Positions 1-5,338 of a stretch of 5,338 bases of DNA are shown here, one piece after another. The notes under the pieces are model-generated. The model was given only the letters and a program-made list of their open reading frames with translations, searched no databases and had not been told where the DNA came from. The stretch spans positions 1-5,338 of the forward strand of contig JAIDBM010000340.1 of the NCBI GenBank assembly GCA_029056365.1, given 5' to 3'. The DNA comes from Muribaculaceae bacterium (GTDB lineage: Bacteria; Bacteroidota; Bacteroidia; Bacteroidales; Muribaculaceae). Every line of letters starts with the position of its first letter. The stretch's first letter is position 1. The translations under genes and the position numbers were made by a program.

Positions 1-234
1 GGGCTTTTCGGTTCCGGATGGGTCTGGCTTTCAAGCGATGAGAACGGAAGAATATTCATAACTCAGGGCAAGAACGCCGAAAGCCCTATCACAACCGGAC
101 TTCGCCCCCTGCTCTGTTTTGATGTATGGGAGCACGCCTACTATCTCGACTATCAGAACCGTCGTGCCGATGCTCTGAAAGCACTATGGAATATTGTCGA
201 CTGGGATGTAGTCGAAAGCCGTTATGAAGACTGA
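1..234 (+). CDS. sodB: Superoxide dismutase, Fe/Mn family (C-terminal part, 5' end outside window)
   Basis: This is the last 77 codons of a cytoplasmic superoxide dismutase, which converts superoxide to hydrogen peroxide and oxygen. The visible part is most of the C-terminal domain. It contains the GSGWVWL strand (residues 4-10 of the fragment) and the family signature DVWEHAYY (41-48), whose Asp41 and His45 are two of the four metal ligands. It ends in a typical helix and tail (NIVDWDVVESRYED) before a TGA stop. The other two His ligands lie upstream of the window. The segment NAESP (25-29) has Ala where Mn-type enzymes usually have Gln, which points to an Fe-type or cambialistic enzyme, as known in Bacteroides and Porphyromonas. 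An unusual Cys39 sits two residues before the Asp ligand. The gene converges on the sbcC unit. The family call is secure; the metal preference is inference. Confidence 0.96.
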   Translation, partial: GLFGSGWVWLSSDENGRIFITQGKNAESPITTGLRPLLCFDVWEHAYYLDYQNRRADALKALWNIVDWDVVESRYED

Positions 235-319
235 CGCATCAGGAAACAATATTTATAAATAAACATCTTGGCTTCTACATAGCACTTGAAATTTTAGCAT
301 AATGTGATGAATGGAAAGG

Positions 320-346
320 GAGGTACTCGTGAGAGCACCTCTTTTT
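320..346. terminator. Probable shared (bidirectional) intrinsic terminator between sodB and sbcC
   Basis: The arms GAGGTACTC (320-328) and GAGCACCTC (333-341) form a 9-bp stem around a GTGA loop, followed by TTTTT (342-346). Read on the plus strand, the stem has one internal A-C mismatch (325/336) but has the T-run expected of an intrinsic terminator. Read on the minus strand, that pair becomes a G-U wobble, so the stem is complete, and it is followed by a weaker CCTTTCC. The AAA at 315-317 can extend pairing into the T-run. The hairpin lies 85 bases after the sodB stop and 28 bases after the sbcC stop. The rest of 235-369 shows no gene or other clear signal. Confidence 0.72.
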
Positions 347-369
347 CTGCATCTATTAGAGCTTACGTG

Positions 370-3300
370 TCACGAATTTACCCGGATACGCGATGCTCCA
401 CGCCTGCCCTCCTGGCGTACATCTATCTGTACATCGATGCATTCGCGCAATTCTTCTACATGACTGATAATGCCTACCCGTCTGTGTCTGTGGCCGTGCA
501 GGCTTCGTAATGTTTCCACCGCCCGGTGCAACGCATCGCCACTTAGCGTACCAAATCCCTCATCGATAAATAAAAGATCAAGACTCAACTTTCCACTGAT
601 GTCACTCAACGCCAGTGCAAGAGCAAGAGACACTACAAAAGACTCTCCTCCTGAAATACCACTCGCCGGACGCAGCGAGCCGTTCTGCCAAGTGTCCTCT
701 ACCAGAATAACAAAGGAACCACGCTGTATATGAAGCCGATAACGTGGCATCATCTTAGTCATATAACCATCGGCAATCTCAACCAGATGACCGAGCACAT
801 AACTCTGCGCTATAGTACGGAACTTCTTCCCATCGACCGACCCAAACAACTGATTGAGTCTCCGCCATCTTTCAAGTTCTGCAAGAGCCGCATCGGCCCG
901 TCCGGCCAATTCCGATATGTAAGTTTTCCGTTCATCGTCCTGATGCAATTCGTCATCTATAGCGCCGATACGGCGGGTAAGAATATCGCGTTGCGACTCA
1001 AGCTCGGCCACATCCTGCTGTAACGACTGTATGGTTTCTGCCTCTGTCATTGCCGGCTTTTTCACCTGATGTTCGGCAAGATGGCGTTTCCAGGTATCAC
1101 ATTCTGTCAGCTCATCAAGCAGCTGCTGTATCGATTCTTCAATATCATCAACCTCCCGAACAGGCACACAAGCCTGAGCGGAAGCAAAATCAGGTCGGCG
1201 AACAAACACGCTGTTTATCTTTATATCCAGCGACTTAAGTCTTGAGCCTATTACTTCACACCTACGTTCAATTTCCGACATCCGCGATACTGCCTTGCGA
1301 TAATCCGAAGAATCCTCTTTCAAACGCGCTATAAGCTTATTTCTATCAAAGGTAAAGTCATTTCCCCACACATCACATGGAAATTCAGAGATCAATCGCT
1401 GTTCCAGTTCCTTGATTTCATCCCGTTTCAATGTGGCAAGCCTGCTGTCGCTCTCAATTTTACTTCTTATCCGGGTTATGGCTCCACATGAAATATCAAC
1501 AAGTTCTTCAGCCGCTTTTATCTCAACATCTTCTTGCCTTAATCTTTGTCGTAAAACATCAACATCGGCGACCAACTTTCTTGCACCCTCTATCTGCAAA
1601 TCGAGTTCGCCCAATTGTTTCTCACATTCAGGCAGTTTAGAACGCATAAACTCAATTGAGCCGTCTATACGGTCAACTCCAAAGTTCAGCAAATCGCACT
1701 GCAATCTGTTACGGTCCGATTCCAATGCATGCTTCGCCTGTGCATGCGCCGCATCCATAAGCGAATAAGCTTCGGTCATCACCCTGCATGAGGCTTCAGC
1801 CTCTGCCAAAGTCCTGTGTGAGTCCGATAGCTTTTTCTCCGCCTTGCGCCAGGCTTCTTCCACCGGTCTGATGTTACGGAGATAGATTTCTTCGTCAGAA
1901 GGAATTTCATTTTCAATCCGCTGCAGACATAACGGACACACATCGCCTGTATGCAGATTATGGCGGCACTCCGTAACCCACTGCTCGCCCTGACGGCGAA
2001 CACTTTCATAAGTATTTCTCAGCAAAGTCTCTGATTCTGCATCAGCTTCCACAGTTGCCCTATACACAGCTATATCATGTGAGAGAACGGCAATTTCCTC
2101 CGACTTTTTTTTCAGGCTCTCAAGTTCCGCTATACATTTTTCTTCTTCGGATTTCAAAGCTACGACACGCTCGACAAGCCTCTCTATCATCGCCTTCCGG
2201 TTTTTCGTATCGCTCTGTTTTTTATAAAGAGACTGCAAATCACGCTGCTTAAGTTGTTCTTCCAAGGCAACAAGCTCCTTGTCGGTAAGTTCGCGTTTTT
2301 TCCTTGCATCAGCAAGCAACTCAAGTTTCCTCTGGTAATCGCTTTCCGATTTCGACAGATTATTCGTCAGCACGTCTATTCCCTTGTCAAGCACTTCAAC
2401 CTCGGCACTCAGCTTCTGCTCCCTGTGAATCCGGTCGATTATTACAGCAGAACCTTCAAAAACACACTTACGCGGCTCAAGAGATTTGATATAGTCTGAT
2501 AATTCACGTTGCTGATTCTGACAGGCAAGCAACTTCTGCCGCTCATTGCCGATGCATCCTGAAAGATTCGAATATTCCCGCAATATCAAATCCTCATTTC
2601 TGCATTCCGACAATTTATCAAGTATCCGCGAGTATTCGTGCAACCACCCGCTTTTTATATTACATACATCAATCTGTGCTCTAATTTCCCGAAGTTTCTC
2701 TGCAGCCGCAAGCCTTTCCGTCTCCCGCATCGACCTCTCGCCGGCATCCAGGCACTTCAACACATTCATTTCTCGCTTTAATTCCTCATAGGCGGATTCA
2801 TGTTCCTTACATCGCGAAAAAATCATGGCTCCGATTCTGCTGAAACTACGCACACCGGTAATCTTCTCAAGTATAACCGATTTATCGTCATCACCGCTGT
2901 TCAAAAAGCGAGAGAACTCCCCTTGTGCAAGCATCACAGTACGGCAGAACTGTTCAAAATCAAGACCTACCACGCGTAGTATCTCGGCATTGATTTCTTT
3001 TTCCTTGCGCCACTCGAATCCATCGGCAAGATCGGTAAGAACTCTGCGACTCGGTTGCATTACTCCTTGAGCCTTTTCCCGGGCCCGTCTCACCGACCAT
3101 TCCGCTTCATACTCCCTTGAATCATTTCCCGTGAATGAAACACGCACGAATCCACTTCCGCAAGAGCGACGCAGAAGATTCCGGCAATCGTTCACTTTCA
3201 AGGTCTTTCCATCGAAATCGACAAGGTTTCCGTCCATATCCGATATTTTCATTCTCGGTACATTATTATACAATGCAAGACATATGGAGTCAAGAATCGT

Positions 3301-3429
3301 TGTTTTTCCGCTACCGGTACGTCCGGTAATCAGAAAAACCTCACAATCCTTCAGCGGGTCAGCATCAAAATCAATCTCCGCATCTTCAATCGATGCTATA
3401 TTATGAATTACAAGTCGTCTAATCTTCAT
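370..3429 (-). CDS. sbcC: SbcC, Rad50-type ATPase subunit of the SbcCD nuclease
   Basis: This 1019-residue SMC-like ATPase partners SbcD in the SbcCD complex, which cleaves DNA hairpins and processes double-strand ends in an ATP-dependent way. The N-terminal ATPase lobe (about 1-200) carries Walker A GRTGSGKT (36-43) and a Q-loop in VMLAQGEFSRFL (Gln169). Long charged, heptad-like coiled-coil stretches (about 200-490 and 510-850) flank a zinc hook CPLC (498-501), almost exactly mid-protein. The C-terminal lobe has the ABC signature SGISGGES (923-930), Walker B LLFIDE (952-957, catalytic Glu957) and a switch His990 in IISHVEEL. All key motifs are intact and the length is normal for the family. 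I chose the ATG at 3429 because MKIRRLVIHNIASIED is the typical SbcC start. An in-frame ATG at 3459 would add ten residues unlike the family. The start lies inside sbcD, giving an 11-base overlap and suggesting translational coupling. About 25 cysteines are spread through the protein, a rather high number. Confidence 0.96.
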   Translation of the reverse strand: MKIRRLVIHNIASIEDAEIDFDADPLKDCEVFLITGRTGSGKTTILDSICLALYNNVPRMKISDMDGNLVDFDGKTLKVNDCRNLLRRSCGSGFVRVSFTGNDSREYEAEWSVRRAREKAQGVMQPSRRVLTDLADGFEWRKEKEINAEILRVVGLDFEQFCRTVMLAQGEFSRFLNSGDDDKSVILEKITGVRSFSRIGAMIFSRCKEHESAYEELKREMNVLKCLDAGERSMRETERLAAAEKLREIRAQIDVCNIKSGWLHEYSRILDKLSECRNEDLILREYSNLSGCIGNERQKLLACQNQQRELSDYIKSLEPRKCVFEGSAVIIDRIHREQKLSAEVEVLDKGIDVLTNNLSKSESDYQRKLELLADARKKRELTDKELVALEEQLKQRDLQSLYKKQSDTKNRKAMIERLVERVVALKSEEEKCIAELESLKKKSEEIAVLSHDIAVYRATVEADAESETLLRNTYESVRRQGEQWVTECRHNLHTGDVCPLCLQRIENEIPSDEEIYLRNIRPVEEAWRKAEKKLSDSHRTLAEAEASCRVMTEAYSLMDAAHAQAKHALESDRNRLQCDLLNFGVDRIDGSIEFMRSKLPECEKQLGELDLQIEGARKLVADVDVLRQRLRQEDVEIKAAEELVDISCGAITRIRSKIESDSRLATLKRDEIKELEQRLISEFPCDVWGNDFTFDRNKLIARLKEDSSDYRKAVSRMSEIERRCEVIGSRLKSLDIKINSVFVRRPDFASAQACVPVREVDDIEESIQQLLDELTECDTWKRHLAEHQVKKPAMTEAETIQSLQQDVAELESQRDILTRRIGAIDDELHQDDERKTYISELAGRADAALAELERWRRLNQLFGSVDGKKFRTIAQSYVLGHLVEIADGYMTKMMPRYRLHIQRGSFVILVEDTWQNGSLRPASGISGGESFVVSLALALALSDISGKLSLDLLFIDEGFGTLSGDALHRAVETLRSLHGHRHRRVGIISHVEELRECIDVQIDVRQEGRRGASRIRVNS
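1927..1938 (-). other. Zinc-hook codons (CxxC) of SbcC
   Basis: These four codons read CPLC (SbcC residues 498-501) within the context HTGDVCPLCLQRIENEI. In Rad50/SbcC proteins this apex motif lets two coiled coils dimerise by sharing one Zn(II) bound by two cysteines from each subunit. Its central position (residue about 500 of 1019) and the coiled-coil arms on both sides support this reading. Confidence 0.9.
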
Positions 3430-4606
3430 TGTCGTTCTCAGAGCACTGTTCCGCCACATCCCGGAACATTTTTCTCAATTCCTCACCAAAAAACAGATTC
3501 TGGTCAGCCGCATATCTGTCGGCAATATCAATCGGAGCAAGCTCCCGGAACTCTTCTATACGCAGTTCCCTGTCCAGACCTTCATTTCCGGTCGGTTCCG
3601 GCCTGTGCAGGTTAATCTGACAAAAACGAACTTTCTTGTCGCTGCATATCTGACCGGCTTCTGTCGAGGCTGTTGGAGAAAGCTTTTCGTCAACTTCTAC
3701 ATTCAGGCGCAAATAAACTTCGCGCCCGGCCGGAAACGACATCAGCATTTCCCGTGCTTCGGGCCAGCTTGCAAACCGGTTTGCAGGCAGACTTTCAATC
3801 GGCACCAACGGCTCAATGTCAATCTCCTGCACAATGGGTTCTTCTCCATGTTCAACGCGTGCCAATATCACCCCGTGGCTATATGGTTCATCGAAACTTA
3901 TCGGCAACGGACTCCCCGCGTAGTAGGCTTTTCCTTCACTGCCTGCGATAGGTTGTCTGCGATGAATATGTCCTAATGCCAGATAGTCATATCCCCGACC
4001 GAACTCGCCAAGGCTTACTGCCTCGACTCCTCCTATCACATCCGGTCGGTGGTTACATCCCTCATCATGTCTATGGCCTTCGCACAGGCTGCCGATAACC
4101 GCTGTATGCGCAGCAATGACAACCGGCAACCCGCTTTTGTTCCTCTGGTCGATATATTCCATAATCCGCACGTATATGTCTTCCGGCATATTCCTGCCAG
4201 AGGCAAAAGGTACTGCCGCCACAAAACATTTCCCCGGAATTTCAATAACAAGATCGGCCGGTCCGCTGTCGCGCCCTATCCTACCTGCCATATGCACACC
4301 AAGTGCCTTCCACGGGGTACTGAACACCTCATGCCGCGACGGACTGTCGTGGTTGCCTGCAATGACAACAATATCCATATCAGGTGCCGCTTTCCGCATG
4401 GCGGAAAGCGCGTCTGCCAGTAGTCGCTGAGCCTGTGCCGAGGGCTGGGACGTATCATATACGTCTCCGCACAGAAGCATGAGGTCCGGCTGTTCACGTG
4501 CGGCTATTTCAATCAACGATTCTACCATGGCCGCATGTTCGCGTATGCGGTCATAATCATAAAGGACATGTCCCAGATGCCAGTCCCCCGTATGAAGAAT
4601 ATTCAT
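3419..4606 (-). CDS. sbcD: SbcD, Mre11-type nuclease subunit of SbcCD
   Basis: This 395-residue calcineurin-like metallophosphoesterase is the nuclease subunit of SbcCD. It acts as a Mn-dependent double-strand exonuclease and single-strand or hairpin endonuclease with SbcC. All phosphoesterase motifs are present in order: GDWHLGH (Asp8, His10), GDVYD (Asp48), GNHDS (Asn85, His86), AAHT (His167) and LGHIHRRQ (His213, His215). The remaining C-terminal part (about 270-395) corresponds to the capping and SbcC-contact region and ends in an acidic tail (SENDNED). The length is close to the roughly 400 residues usual for the family. The ATG at 4606 fits the canonical MNILHTGDWHLGH start. It overlaps the TGA of the upstream metallo-hydrolase as ATGA, and the gene's own TAG stop lies inside the start of sbcC, so all three are probably translated in a coupled way. 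No Shine-Dalgarno sequence is visible. A His/Cys-rich stretch (residues 175-186) between two catalytic motifs is noteworthy. Confidence 0.96.
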   Translation of the reverse strand: MNILHTGDWHLGHVLYDYDRIREHAAMVESLIEIAAREQPDLMLLCGDVYDTSQPSAQAQRLLADALSAMRKAAPDMDIVVIAGNHDSPSRHEVFSTPWKALGVHMAGRIGRDSGPADLVIEIPGKCFVAAVPFASGRNMPEDIYVRIMEYIDQRNKSGLPVVIAAHTAVIGSLCEGHRHDEGCNHRPDVIGGVEAVSLGEFGRGYDYLALGHIHRRQPIAGSEGKAYYAGSPLPISFDEPYSHGVILARVEHGEEPIVQEIDIEPLVPIESLPANRFASWPEAREMLMSFPAGREVYLRLNVEVDEKLSPTASTEAGQICSDKKVRFCQINLHRPEPTGNEGLDRELRIEEFRELAPIDIADRYAADQNLFFGEELRKMFRDVAEQCSENDNED

Positions 4607-5247
4607 CGGATATAAGGATTGTTCCTGCGCTCGAAACCTATTGTAGTCGGTTCGCCATGCCCGCTGAGCACAGTTGTGTCATCGGGCAACGACATCAGAC
4701 CGGATTTTATGGAACTGATCAGTGCGGCATGGTCTCCGCCGTCGAGGTCCGTACGGCCTATCGAACCCTTGAAAAGAGAATCTCCCACAATCACAAACTT
4801 CTGCTCCGCACAATAAAGCGCTATGCCTCCGGGACTATGTCCGGGCAGATGTATCACCTTAAGTGTGCTGCCGCCTAATTTTATCTCATCTCCATTGCAC
4901 AAGGCTCTGTCTATCGACAAACCGCACTCGATACTGTTTATGCCAAACCTGCGGCATTGCATCGGCAATGCATAGCCAAGTTCCTTGTCGGCCGAATTGG
5001 CAGCTAACTTCACATTGTATTTTTCTTTCAGATACTCCACTCCGAAGCAGTGATCAAGATGCATATGTGTGCTGACTGCCATAACAAGATGCAATCGATT
5101 GTCGGCAATAAACTTGTCTATCGCCTCCGATTCCTCTTTATAGTACATTCCCGCATCCACTACAATCGCATCAAGGGATACATCGTCGTACAGCAAATAG
5201 GTATTTTCCTGAAAAGGATTGAAAACAAAACGTGTGATCTGTAACAT
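4603..5247 (-). CDS. Metallo-beta-lactamase-fold hydrolase (glyoxalase II-like, YcbL-type)
   Basis: This 214-residue cytoplasmic protein of the metallo-beta-lactamase superfamily closely resembles the short glyoxalase II-like hydrolases. Metal ligands are all present: THMHLDH (His61, His63, Asp65, His66), LPGHSPGG (His137), GDSLF (Asp156) and SGHGEPT (His197). The N-terminus (NPFQENTYLLYDD) and the C-terminus (TTIGFERRNNPYI) are typical of this group. It lacks the long C-terminal substrate-binding domain of classical glyoxalase II. The substrate is therefore open; thioester hydrolysis is a family-based guess and cannot be read from the sequence. I chose the ATG at 5247 because the family's usual N-terminal strand begins there; the next Met (34) would remove it. 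The TGA stop overlaps the sbcD ATG. The gene follows the upstream partial gene after only 18 bases, so it probably belongs to the same operon. No signal peptide and no Shine-Dalgarno sequence were seen. Confidence 0.93.
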   Translation of the reverse strand: MLQITRFVFNPFQENTYLLYDDVSLDAIVVDAGMYYKEESEAIDKFIADNRLHLVMAVSTHMHLDHCFGVEYLKEKYNVKLAANSADKELGYALPMQCRRFGINSIECGLSIDRALCNGDEIKLGGSTLKVIHLPGHSPGGIALYCAEQKFVIVGDSLFKGSIGRTDLDGGDHAALISSIKSGLMSLPDDTTVLSGHGEPTTIGFERRNNPYIR

Positions 5248-5265
5248 AACTTTGTAGTCTATAAT

Positions 5266-5337
5266 TTATCCAAACGGAACATATACCACCTTCTTCGTAT
5301 CGAACTGAGGCTCACTGAAAAACTCGTTTATGTTATA
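5266..5337 (-). CDS. C-terminal end of an unidentified protein (start outside window)
   Basis: Read on the minus strand from the window edge, one frame is open for 23 codons, giving a peptide that begins YNINEFFSEPQF and ends KKVVYVPFG, followed by a TAA stop at 5268-5266. The other two minus frames meet stops here. The stop lies 18 bases before the hydrolase start, the spacing expected inside an operon, which is the main support for this being a real gene end. The fragment is too short to name a family, and I do not recognise it. Confidence 0.55.
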   Translation of the reverse strand, partial: YNINEFFSEPQFDTKKVVYVPFG

Positions 5338-5338
5338 T

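Noticed and set aside
304..510. Plus-strand frame of 68 codons starting in the sodB-sbcC gap
   Set aside because: It passes through the terminator hairpin and then antisense to the sbcC 3' end; no recognisable protein feature.
1412..1768. Serine-rich plus-strand frame of 118 codons opposite sbcC
   Set aside because: The composition is what antisense reading of a charged coiled-coil gene gives; there is no domain, and it overlaps fully with sbcC.
3430..3459. Longer start for sbcC at 3459 (adds MWRNSALRTT)
   Set aside because: The extra ten residues do not resemble SbcC N-termini, whereas the ATG at 3429 begins with the typical MKIRRLVIHNIASI strand.
3605..4430. Plus-strand open frames of 92-124 codons opposite sbcD
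   Set aside because: These are antisense shadows of a well-supported gene, without motifs or start signals.
4498..4878. Plus-strand open frame of 126 codons
   Set aside because: It runs antisense to the sbcD start and the metallo-hydrolase, both of which have complete family motifs. The translation shows no recognisable domain.
5247..5254. TAACTTTG on the plus strand, matching the Bacteroidota -7 promoter consensus TAnnTTTG
   Set aside because: There is no TTTG element at the required upstream distance, it overlaps the hydrolase start codon, and it would drive transcription away from the operon towards the 3' end of the upstream gene. Probably chance.

Overview
The window looks like ordinary chromosomal DNA from a Bacteroidales bacterium (Bacteroidota). 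This is an inference from three things: the C-terminus of the superoxide dismutase resembles those of Bacteroides and Porphyromonas enzymes, the SbcC/SbcD/metallo-hydrolase sequences have a Bacteroidota style, and none of the readable start codons has a convincing Shine-Dalgarno sequence. No tRNA, rRNA, CRISPR array, insertion sequence or phage gene was seen.

Layout: bases 1-234 (+) hold the last 77 codons of an Fe/Mn-family superoxide dismutase. Bases 235-369 are a short convergent intergenic region with one hairpin followed by a T-run, which probably serves as the terminator for both flanking units. The rest of the window is on the minus strand. In transcription order it reads: the last 23 codons of an unidentified protein (5337-5266), an 18-base gap, a 214-residue metallo-beta-lactamase-fold hydrolase (5247-4603), sbcD (4606-3419) and sbcC (3429-370). 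The hydrolase and sbcD overlap in an ATGA, and sbcD and sbcC overlap by 11 bases. The last three genes are therefore almost certainly co-transcribed and probably translationally coupled.

Function: SbcD (Mre11-type nuclease) and SbcC (Rad50-type ATPase with long coiled coils and a zinc hook) form the SbcCD complex, which opens hairpins and processes DNA ends. Both proteins have intact catalytic motifs. The metallo-hydrolase has a full set of metal ligands, but its substrate cannot be read from the sequence. The superoxide dismutase belongs to a separate, convergent transcription unit.

I found no evidence of a new multi-gene system. The points most worth a second look are a cysteine at the metal-tuning position of the superoxide dismutase, the tight coupling of the hydrolase to sbcDC, the strand-asymmetric shared terminator, and a His/Cys-rich segment inside SbcD.
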